Source: Metarhizium brunneum (lineage: Eukaryota > Ascomycota > Sordariomycetes > Hypocreales > Clavicipitaceae). From it: 64,000 nt of DNA. The notes under the pieces are model-generated. The model saw nothing but the letters and a program-made list of their open reading frames with translations, searched no databases and had not been told where the DNA came from. The position numbers and the translations under genes are program-made. The stretch is taken from contig NC_089427.1 in NCBI RefSeq assembly GCF_013426205.1, forward strand, positions 1,240,001-1,304,000, read 5' to 3'. Shown piece after piece: positions 55,080 through 64,000 of the stretch (the first letter of the stretch is position 1; the number at the start of each line of letters is the position of its first letter).

Positions 55080-58000
55080 GGTTGGGTAGCTTGATGTGTT
55101 GGGGCAAAGGGCAGTTCGATTACCATCACGACTACAACCGATGCTTGGATAGCGGTAGTGACCCCGATACATAGTTTCACAATCCAAGACTATAAAACCG
55201 TGTCATCTAGGCTTAGATAAGCGTCTGCAAGTATCTTTGTCTGGGAAAGTTATCCCGTTATTATGTTGTAGCACCCGGGGCACGATGCCACACAGATCCC
55301 TTTCGTAGGACAAGCGGCACGCCAAGACAAGAGAGATATCATCCTTGGAAATGCCAGGGATACATGAACGTTGGCGGCTCCTACAACGTACGACTGTTCC
55401 CCGGGACAAGGGACTTGGCATGTCCGTAGCTTATATCCTCGAGTAGAAAGACATGTCCGAGTTGCCACTGGCGTATTACTTTTACGTCGCTTTATCTGAC
55501 AGTTGAATTATATTCCGACTATGTAGATGGATTCTTTCCTTTGCCCCAGCAGCCAGCCGCGCACACTCATCAGACCAACCTCTTCTCATCATTCCTGCTT
55601 TCCGTTTCCGTTTCCGAGTTTGATGCCTAGCGCGGTTCCCATTCCCAATGCGAGAATAACTTCAACTACAGTCGACGGTCACCCTCACGACTATACGTCC
55701 GAGTCTCTCTATTCTTAGTATCCGTTAATCAATCTCACCATTTGATTGTTCACGCAGACCAAGTCCGACCGCTCTGTACTCCATTAGCCGCGCCGGCTCG
55801 GCCCCGCCGATAAGTGGGGCGATTCCCGGGCCGGGTCCGATGCGGTTCCCTGCCCTGGGTACGGCCAAAATAGTATTACTAGGTGTCTTGCGTAATTATT
55901 TGGCACTCTTCTTTAGTTTAGATTTACTTGATATTGTAATATACTAGTTTATACTTCTTATTAGGTAAATATACTCTGCTATAAACTGAAACTATTTACT
56001 ACGAGGTACCTAGTAAGCTTAAACAGCACGTCTATTCTCTTATATATATAATATAGTACTCGGATAATAGTTAGGTCAAGTTAGATACTATTATATTAGA
56101 ACATCAATCACCGCACTTCCTTTGTCATACATGAAAGCAAAATCCATACTGGCGGCAGCGATGGGGTGCCGGACTCGCCAATACCAAGAATGTGCCGAGT
56201 GAGCATTACAAGGATAAAGCCGCCGCTTATCTTGTTGATCGAGTCCATTTAGAGCGACCACCTTGACAGACTATTGAGAGCTGTAGTGGCTGCTACAGAC
56301 CTTGAACGGAAGATTACGACGTGCGGGCTTGCTAAGTACTAGCTGCTGCTAGCTGCCCCCGGAAGAAATGCAGAAGGGAAAATGAAGGCAGGGGAAGGAG
56401 GTTTGCGGTAGTTGTTTCATTGAAGCTATTACAAGGTCTGTAGCGAATAAAAACTTTTGCTGGGTTATTATAAGTCATCGGCCGCAGCGTTGAGTTGAAG
56501 CTGCCAAAAGGAAGCTGTCGTACGAAGCCAAGTAAAAGGGACGGCTTTGACAGGCTACGAGTTGAATTGGTCGACGAAATTGTTAGGTTTGCTGGGCCAG
56601 TGGGAAGGTAGACGCCTAAGACAGATAGCACCGAACAAAAGTTGCATACTTTCCCTTATCCTTTAGTTTCCTATCCACATCATTCAACCGTCTTGCAACT
56701 AGTACTCGCCTGGACAATACTCTTCTCAACTGCGCTTTCGTAAACGGGAATAAGCATTACGTCCAAGTCATCGATTAGCCTAGCCCGTAATCACGAATGA
56801 TTTACTTGGCACATGTCCATTTATATCAGCGCAACCCCCAGGTGAGTCCATCTAGAGTCAAAGTCTTTGGATTGAAGACTTAGACTTTCAAGAGACGGCA
56901 ATTTCGCACACCTGGTAGTCACAATCGATTCGTTCTGCAGCTGTGTGATTGGGGACAAAAGAATTATTGGCCGGGGCTATTGCATATTCCAGCACCTTGC
57001 ACTTCTCCGCACCGAAATGCTGAAGTGCAATGTTGACAACAGGCCACTACGGCGTGAACTGTAATCTCCCACACTGACAATAACGCCGCCAATCGACTCC
57101 GCGCTTACGACAACTGACTGAATGTTTGAAGGAATTGCAGACTGGGATCTGCAGAGATACTCGGGATACAACAGGTGGCAGCTTGGCAGTCAGGATTATC
57201 AGTAATCCTGTGCGGAGCGCCAATGAGCTTGTGGCCACTTGTTCTCTCTCAGCAATCAGGCCTGCTGCTGTCTTTGGCTTTGGCCGTTGGAAAGTTGCTC
57301 CGGGGCCAGTGTGTAGAGTCAAGTGTCACTGCAGGGCAATGCAGCAGCCATCAGAGCAAAGACTTATGCGTGTGGGACAACATTGAATTGAGACATGGCC
57401 AGAGTCGATCAATTAGTAATAATTTGTTGATTGACTGATGGCCGTCGGTGGGTGGAGACGGCATTCGGATGGCGGGAGGCGATCAACAAGATCGAATTGG
57501 TGATTTTCGAGACGCTGCTCTGACTCCGGGGGAGAGATCAAAAACTACAGATAGTCGATGCGTTCGCAAATGACCAGCCATTCGAATCCAGCACTGGGCT
57601 AATCATTCGCTGGCGGTCCCAACTCGACGCACGGGTTTGGCGTCGTGGAATGGATGCATGCAGCTGGATGCGGCATGCGATGCAGACAAGAGGCTGAGGC
57701 TGAGCCAATAAAGCCATCTGGTTAGTCTACACACACAGTACGGAGGACGCGGTACATACGAAGCGAGGCAACACCCTGAGCTGACAATCGACTGTCAATT
57801 AAGTGATTATTGAGATAGATGGTGACGGAGAGACGGGGTCGAGGCTTGGCTAGCAGCTTGAGCCGTCTGGTCTGGCCAAGTAGTACTACGAATACAGTAG
57901 GCGCGAGCTACAGGCTCGACTGCATGGCAGCTCCCTGAAGGTACAGTTGATGCATAGGCCCCACTCCGCGGTGGATCACAAGCGCAGCACGAGCTGTGAC

Positions 58001-58436
58001 TCGCTGGTTGCAGGTCTGGTGGGCTGAGCGCCGCCAAGTTCTCCGTACAGAGGTACGTAGTAGTAGCTGCAAACATTGAATCCTAAAAGGTACCGGAGGC
58101 CACAGTAAGCTTGCCAGCTCCCTTTGTGGCATGGAGCGGCTGCACTCTGAGCACAGCTAGTCCCTAGGGAAAAGGGACACTTGTTCAATTGGACTCCAGC
58201 CGCGTCTTCTCGAGTGTACAAAACCTCTCTTATCCCATCGTCCTCCCACGGCACCTCTTGAATCTTTCCTTTCCATCCCCATCCCCCTCCCCAATCCCAT
58301 CGGCCGCATTTTAATCCATCGTGGGCTTTTGATTTGGGCTTCGGAAAATATCCCCCCGTCTTCTTTTGCCTTCGCACGTTTAGGCAGGCTCGTCTAGTGT
58401 AGCTCTAGCTCGCACAGTCCACACATCACACGCATT
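55080..58436. other. Long gene-poor region upstream of PDI
   Basis: About 3.4 kb without a supportable gene. It contains a GC-rich block (about 55785-55860), immediately followed by a strongly AT-rich island (55868-56108), and open frames below 135 codons that are not protein-like. The last 200 bases are pyrimidine-rich with CCCCATCCCC-type runs, probably the promoter of the disulfide isomerase gene. Confidence 0.5.
55868..56108. repeat. AT-rich island, possible decayed mobile-element remnant
   Basis: About 240 bp dominated by A/T with many TAATA, TATAT, TTAG and CTAG words, abruptly bordered on the left by a GC-rich, CGGCC-containing block. The composition resembles repeats mutated by RIP, but no terminal repeats or coding remnant were seen. 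Confidence 0.4.
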
Positions 58437-60101
58437 ATGCAGCACAAGCGTATCGCCTTTGGCCTTTTGGCCGCCTTTGCCTCCCTGGCATCTGCCGACG
58501 ACTCCGATGTTCACCAGCTGACCGAGAAGACCTTCAAGGACTTTGTCAAGGCCAATCCCTTGGTTCTGGCCGAGTGTAAGTTCCTGCCCTGCTCCCCGTT
58601 GTGAAGACGTGTCTCGCCAGCCGGGCCACGGTGGCAACTTGGTTGCCTCGCCTCATTTGTAAGCCTCTTCATACGCTAACTCGACGCTCGCTCCCTAGTC
58701 TTCGCCCCTTGGTGCGGACACTGCAAAGCCCTCGCCCCCGAATACGAGGAGGCTGCTACCACTTTGAAAGAAAAGGACATCAAGCTCGCCAAGATTGACT
58801 GCACTGAAGAAGCTGAACTCTGCAAGGAGCACGGTGTCGAGGGTTATCCCACCCTCAAGGTTTTCCGCGGCGTCGACAATGTCGCCCCCTACAATGGCCA
58901 GCGCAAGGCTGCTGCCATCACCTCTTACATGGTCAAGCAGTCGCTGCCTGCCGTTTCTCTCCTGACCAAGGATACCCTCGAGGAGTTCAAGACGGCCGAC
59001 AAGGTTGTTGTCGTCGCCTACCTTGCTGCCGATGACAAGGCCTCCAACGAGACCTTCACCACTGTCGCCGAGAAGCTCCGTGACAACTATCTGTTCGGCG
59101 GTGTCAACGATGCCGCTGTTGCCGAAGCCGAGGGTGTCAAGTTCCCCTCTATTGTTCTGTACAAGTCCTTCGACGAGGGCAAGAACACCTACACTGAGAA
59201 GTTTGACGTTGAGGCCATTGAGAAATTTGCCAAGACTGCTGCCACTCCTCTCATCGGAGAGGTTGGCCCTGAGACCTATGCTGACTACATGTCCGCTGGT
59301 ATTCCCCTCGCCTACATCTTCGCTGAGACCCAGGAGGAGCGCGACGGCCTCTCCAAGGACCTCAAGCCCATCGCCGAGAAGTACAAGGGCAAGATTAACT
59401 TTGCCACCATTGACGCCAAGTCATTCGGCGCTCACGCTGGCAACCTGAACCTGAAGACTGACAAGTTCCCTGCCTTCGCCATCCACGAGACTGTCAAGAA
59501 CCTCAAGTTCCCTTACGACCAGGACAAGAAGATCACCAAGGACGCCATTGCCAAGTTTGCCGACGACTACTCGGCTGGCAAGATTGAGCCTAGCATCAAG
59601 TCTGAGCCCATTCCTGAGAACCAGGACGGCCCTGTTACCATCATTGTCGCCAAGAACTACGACCAGATTGTCCTTGACGATAAGAAGGATGTCCTTGTCG
59701 AGTTCTACGCCCCCTGGTGCGGTCACTGCAAGGCTCTTGCCCCTAAGTACGATCAGCTCGGCGAGGCGTACAAGAAGTCCGAGTTCAAGGACAAGGTTGT
59801 CATCGCCAAGGTCGATGCCACCGCTAACGATGTTCCTGATGACATTTCTGGCTTCCCTACCATCAAGCTCTTCCCCGCTGGCAATAAGGACGGCGCCGTT
59901 ACCTACGATGGTGCCCGTACTGTTGAGGGTTTGATTGAATTCATCAAGGAGAAGGGCAAGCACAGCGCCGCCATCTCTTTCAAGGAGGAGAGCACCGAGG
60001 AAGCTGCCCCTGCCGCTTCGGAGAAGGCGGAGAAGGAGAAGAAGGAGGAAAAGACTGAGAAGGCCGAGGAGAAGGACGATGAGGATCACGATGAGCTGTA
60101 A
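58437..60101 (+). CDS. Protein disulfide isomerase
   Basis: Exons 58437-58575 and 58699-60101, 513 residues. Signal peptide MQHKRIAFGLLAAFASLASA, then the a-b-b'-a' thioredoxin architecture with two intact WCGHC active sites (Cys52/Cys55 and Cys387/Cys390), an acidic Lys/Glu tail and the ER-retrieval signal HDEL at the extreme C-terminus. The enzyme forms and rearranges disulfides of secretory proteins in the ER lumen. The 123-nt intron lies just before the first active site and splits codon 47 (T/TC). Codon use is strongly biased, as expected of an abundant protein. Confidence 0.96.
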
Positions 60102-60471
60102 ATTTGACGAGCAATGTACTGGTTTTAAAATGAAAGGGTGCCCTTTATGATATCCGAGGGTGGGTTTCAACGCGTTGGCTTGAGTATCAAGGCTTTGTAG
60201 TTTCTGTAATATGTGCGGACGCTGATGGATCAAAAATATCATGTTACACATCTGCTTCTCGCTGTCACAATGTCCGGGACGCATCTGTTGTCCCGTGTTT
60301 TTGACATGAATGATTTAACTTTATATGTATATCAGTTGTGATGTTACACGCGTACCAGATTCCTAGCAATTGGCGCTACATGATGTGGCCACAGCAATAT
60401 CCGGGGACAGCAACGACCTTGTTATTGACCTGCCTTCCTCCAACCCTTGGACCCATGCCCAACGCTGTTCA
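60102..60471. other. Convergent intergenic region
   Basis: 370 bp between convergent stop codons of PDI and the small mitochondrial gene. It is presumably both 3' UTRs. No other feature seen. Confidence 0.6.
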
Positions 60472-61027
60472 TTATTTCTTCTCCTGTGTTCTTTGCTCAA
60501 GGGCCTTTACATAATTTGTCAAGCGGGTAACGGAAGCTTGCAGGGTCTGTAGCAAAAGTTAGCCGTTATCGCCTCTCCGACCCGAAACCCAGAGCCAGTG
60601 TGGGCATTGCCACACATCGAGAGAGAGCATAGATCACATCAGGGGGGGTGGGACGAACGTAAATATCCTCGCTGAGCAGGTCGTTGGAAACCTTGAACTC
60701 CTGAACGAGATAGGTGTATACGGCGCTGCCGGAAAGGACGCATCCGAACAGGAAGCCAAACAGTCTGCGCCAGTCAGTATTCCGTTGCAAGAGCCAGCCG
60801 CACACATCCCCCCGTCCCATATTGCTCGGTCCAGACCAGGAGCACCCGGATGCGTCTCTCCAGTCGGAGGGGTACAAGGGGGGAACTCACCCTCCGCGGA
60901 AAGCTCCCATCGGCCGCTTTGCCGGAAGAGGCGCCGCATCGGCCATCCGTCTCGCGGACGTGCTGAAGGTGCGCGCGCCCAGGGCTCGGGTCGTGCTCGC
61001 AAAGAGGATTCTCGAAGCTCCGGACAT
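60472..61027 (-). CDS. Small mitochondrial single-pass membrane protein
   Basis: Three exons on the minus strand: 61027-60891, 60764-60659 and 60546-60472, total 105 residues. The start MSGASRILFASTTRALGART continues FSTSARRMADAA, a mitochondrial presequence with a typical cleavage pattern (R-x-F/S-x-A). A membrane segment LFGFLFGCVLSGSAVYTYLV follows, then QEFKVSNDLLSEDIYTLQAS and a heptad-like helix (LTNYVKALEQRTQEKK), so an inner-membrane protein with a coiled-coil tail is likely. Function unknown. If the second intron (112 nt, GTTCGT..ACAG) is left unspliced, the tail changes to an unlikely PTPPDVIYALS sequence. The spliced tail fits far better. Confidence 0.8.
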
Positions 61028-61383
61028 GTTGGGTGTCGTGTCGTGGGTGGCGAGTGCTAGATTGGGGGGGATGAAGGAGCTCAGACGACAGGCGACGGGA
61101 TGGGCGTTCGGGTGTTTGGAGTAGAGAGCATGAGGTGTCTGGTGCTTCGGCAAGACCAGCGGGTTTGTTGCAGGCGGGTTGAATTGGCCCCACTTGATTG
61201 GGTGAAGCTTTCAAGGCGGATTTTCCCGGCGTTTTGGCGGAGCCCATGCATCTATGTATCTTCCCACGCGGCTGCGAGAGATGGTTGAGGCATCTACCTG
61301 CCTTTGGACCTCTTCACAACCATATCTCCGCAAAACACCCTCCATGGTGCGCGGATAGATACCCGGCGCCGGGTCTCAGCATC
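61028..61383. promoter_or_regulatory. Divergent promoter, mitochondrial protein / HIT zinc finger
   Basis: 356 bp between divergent start codons. No TATA box or known motif recognised. The start of the plus-strand gene is the first ATG in frame. Confidence 0.5.
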
Positions 61384-62243
61384 ATGAACAACTTTGGCGT
61401 CATCGAGCTCGCCGGCGCGAAAACAACATCCGCGCCGGGATGGGCCTACGTGCCAGACACGGCCATAGCTCCCGGATCGGCTGGCATCCAGCCTGTCAAC
61501 AGGAAACGGGCGCGTAACCCGACCGGGGGAGGGCCGAGCCTGAGCGACTTGACGGCGAGACAGGAAAACAAGATCCGGAAAGAGGTCGAGGCCCTGGGGA
61601 AGGACGGCTCAAGGGACAATACAATTCCTCTACCGGCGAAGAGCGGCCGCAGTACGTATTAATCACACCCATAGAACACCCGGGATTGTTGCTGAGAACG
61701 CGCGCGAGAAACTAATGGTCGATAGCGCAAACGAAATTCACCCCCAACGTCCGCAAAGTGATGCAGTCCCAAAAGACGTTTGCGAACCACCTCGACGACT
61801 ACCTCGCCCTGCAGGCCCTTGAGGCCCAGCCGTCGTCCAACGCGAGCAAGCGGCCTGGGGCCGGCAAAAAGGACACCGCGGCCTCCACGCCCAGACAATC
61901 TACGCATGATGACGACGTCGCCATGACGGACGACCTGCCCCCCGTCTTGCCGCCGCCGTGCAAGGCGCCGCCTGCACCGCACCCCAGCGATGGCGACCCG
62001 CTGCTCGCGTCTCGCGTGCCAGAGATGCCGTCCGATGCGGAGCTGCGCGGGTTATTGGCGCACCCGCCATTGTCGTATTTCGAGGCGCTGGGGAACCTGG
62101 ACGACAGATATCCGACGAGGGTGTTTTGTGAAGTTTGCGGGTACTGGGGGCGGGTGAGGTGTTTGAAGTGCGGGACGAGAGTATGTGCGCTGGATTGTTT
62201 GGAGACGCATAGGGAGGAGTGTGTGACTCGATATGGACTGTGA
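61384..62243 (+). CDS. HIT-type zinc-finger protein, SWR1-complex Vps71/ZNHIT1-like
   Basis: Exons 61384-61651 and 61726-62243 give 261 residues. The N-terminal two thirds are low complexity, Ala/Pro/Asp-rich, with KFTPNVRKVMQSQKTFANHL in the middle. The C-terminus is a HIT zinc finger: FCEVCGYWGRVRCLKCGTRV followed by CALDCLETHREECVTRYGL, with seven cysteines and one histidine for two metal sites. A C-terminal HIT finger preceded by a conserved YFEALGNLDDRYPTR patch is typical of yeast Vps71/Swc6 and human ZNHIT1, subunits of the SWR1 remodeller that deposits H2A.Z. Nuclear. The intron is 74 nt, phase 1. Confidence 0.85.
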
Positions 62244-63189
62244 GCCGTGGCCCGACGACCGATTCAGAGCCGACTAGTTACATGTTTGAACCGTTGGGCA
62301 AGGAGCCGGCGGGTGCAGGACAAGATCGATCGAGTCTCCTCATACAACTGGACGAAGAGATATTTGGGGAGAGGTCAGTCATGGAATCTCCCCGCTGGGA
62401 ACGAACTGGTGGCTTTGGGTCAATAGATGTGTGGTACGCTGGGAAGGCTGGGTTGGGCGTTTTGCATTGCTGGCGTTTGGGGTGGATGTAATGGCATGAT
62501 ACCCAGATAGAGGACCGACTGTATGGTTAGGTTCTTTGCTTTCACATACCCTTTTCTTTTGCCACTTGCCATCACAGGTCGCGTCTCGTTTGAGTCGTAT
62601 TGTGCCATTCATGGAGACCCTTGTATTACTCGATTCTCTGACATTGGGCCAACCACCATGGCCCGAATAAATCGTGGCTCAGTTTAGAACCAGGCCTAGT
62701 CTGATTTCATCACATGCAGACAGCACAGCGTCCCTGGGGAAGAGGTATCCGAAACCACACTCGCGGCAACATCTTGGGAGCCTGCCGGCGCTGCGTGTCA
62801 AACCCCACCTTTCACTTGGTGAAGATGAAGTTTTGCTGCTTGCCTCCAAGTAACTTACTCCGTAGGTATTTAAGGGTATCTCGTGCTTGCCCCTCCAAAA
62901 ATAGCTTTCGATATTCAAGCTCGACTCTTTACCACCCGCTCCTCATAGCGGCCCGAAGAACCGGCCGAGTACACGCCGTTGACCCTTCAAGCCATGCCGT
63001 CCACGCCCAGTTGATGCTCTTAAGAAGGGAGGGCGCACATATATAGGGCTGATGTTCCTTAACGTAATGGTGATGTGAGAATCCTTCCCGGAGGCATTTA
63101 GCCAAGTGCTGGCCAAGAGGACAATGAGATACTTGACCCCATCTCCAACTTTACTACTATCAGGAGAGCACGCATTTCGTACCACTTGA
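62244..63189. other. Intergenic region
   Basis: About 0.95 kb with no supportable gene. One TACTCCGTA copy is at 62856-62864. It leads to the degraded coding region at the right end. Confidence 0.5.
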
Positions 63190-63896
63190 AACGACCAAGG
63201 ATATCCCTTGACGTGTTCAAGTACACAAGTACAAAGAATAGTATCTGGCCAGCTACCGCGTGCCTGATGGCGCCGAATCCACGGTGTACAGATATGGCCA
63301 CCTGGTTGATTTGGGCCGTGAGCCTCGCATATTGAACGCCCAAAGCATCAAAGGCTTCTCGGCGTTCAGCACAAGTGTCGACCGTGGCGACACCATGGAT
63401 AAAACTAACGCCGTCTAGAACCTAGCCGCCTACCAGCTTATCAACAGCAAAGAAAGCCTGTCTAGAGAACTGCTAGCATCTCGCCTGCCGACAAGAACTC
63501 TCTAGCCGAGAGCAACAAGTCTCCCGAGAAGGCTGCCCATGGCAGGATTGTTCAAGACTAGAAGCTCTTTTCCTAGGACGATGTATCCCGATTCGGCATT
63601 GTGGCCGCCGCACAGCACCCATATCTAGGAGTCACTGACGGCGCGGCATCTGCAAGGCCGATGTTGGGAAGGTCGCTGGCTACTAGGATCGCTGCGAGGA
63701 GAACATGTTCACCTCTGACATGGAGAGGCATGAGTTGAACTCCACGGCCTTTGCCTGTCATGGCAATATCCTTGCTCTCTCGGGTGTGACGTATAAGGAC
63801 TTGGCAGGCGCAGCCAACTCGAGCATCTCACAACCGAAACAACTTGTCCGGTGCTCTGAATGGCCTTGTGTGCGTGCGTTGACTCCAGTAGGATAA
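63190..63896 (+). pseudogene. Degraded coding region with in-frame amber stops
   Basis: In one plus-strand frame, the stretch YLASYRVPDGAESTVYRYG, HLVDLGREPRILNAQSIKGF and SAFSTSVDRGDTMDKTNAV, then a TAG, then NLAAYQLINSKESLSREL reads like a real protein. Further good segments follow in shifted frames: SRFGIVAAAQHPYLGVTDGA, and DRCEENMFTSDMERHELNST with AFACHGNILALSGVTYKDLA. At least five breaks are TAG codons, where CAG (Gln) would be natural, together with some frameshifts. I cannot name the family. C-to-T change at CAG would fit repeat-induced point mutation. The gene may continue beyond 64000. Confidence 0.55.
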
Positions 63897-64000
63897 TAAT
63901 TCTAGCATCTTTGCAGGATCGCTCAGATGCACAAAAGATGCGTTTCTAACGTCGGGGGCGGCGCGTGTGAAGACATATATCTCTCGAGGTGATAGATCCA
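63897..64000. other. Right edge
   Basis: The last about 100 bases contain no open frame; they may belong to the degraded locus or its downstream region. Confidence 0.3.

Noticed and set aside
59421..60284. 287-codon antisense frame over the PDI gene
   Set aside because: Leu/Val-rich shadow of the codon-biased PDI frame.
63190..63896. Stop-codon reassignment or readthrough to explain the TAG codons
   Set aside because: The stops are joined by frameshifts, and all other genes in the window end normally with TAG, TAA or TGA, so decay is simpler.

Overview
The window is a 64 kb piece of nuclear DNA from a filamentous ascomycete. It is most likely a sordariomycete, and the protein sequences look hypocrealean (Metarhizium/Trichoderma-like), although the species cannot be fixed from sequence alone. 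The evidence is monocistronic genes on both strands, short GT..AG introns of about 50-200 nt, an HDEL-tagged protein disulfide isomerase, fungal-type 14-3-3, sedolisin, Kre9-like and class 3 lipase proteins, and no tRNA, rRNA, CRISPR or operon structure that I could support.

Layout from left to right. 0-5.4 kb: UBX/TUG protein (+), then a divergent pair of ribosomal protein eL36 (-) and thymidylate synthase (+). 5.4-17.9 kb: sparse DNA with a small secreted protein, a secreted class 3 lipase, 14-3-3 (with an 8-nt microexon) and an arginine/proline-rich orphan on the minus strand. 21.3-25.5 kb: a synaptojanin-type SAC plus 5-phosphatase (-). 26.9-36.4 kb: the U1 snRNP factor Prp39, a dynamin/Mx-like GTPase, a short conserved-looking orphan and a three-domain P-loop kinase/HAD/uracil-phosphoribosyltransferase fusion, all on +. 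37.3-40.4 kb: three poorly characterised plus-strand loci, including a protein with eight exact-period hexapeptide repeats and an adjacent ORF that seems frameshifted. 42.2-47.5 kb: mitochondrial cytochrome c peroxidase and a secreted sedolisin with a probable GC-AG intron. 49.8-55.1 kb: a tiny candidate gene (-), a polytopic membrane protein, an Old-Yellow-Enzyme-type reductase and a very short Kre9/Knh1-like secreted protein. 55.1-58.4 kb: gene-poor DNA with an AT-rich island. 58.4-62.2 kb: protein disulfide isomerase, a small mitochondrial membrane protein (-) and a HIT zinc-finger protein (SWR1 Vps71-like). The right end (about 63.2-63.9 kb) looks like a degraded coding region with in-frame amber stops.

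Most genes are unrelated housekeeping or secreted functions; there is no obvious biosynthetic cluster. The most unusual items are a dispersed 9-bp motif TACTCCGTA/TACGGAGTA (at least eleven exact copies, all outside the annotated coding exons), the three-domain nucleotide-metabolism fusion, the hexapeptide-repeat locus and its broken neighbour, and the decayed gene at the right edge. Splice junctions were assigned by eye from GT/AG sites, phase and protein continuity; coding lengths stated are the sums of those exons.
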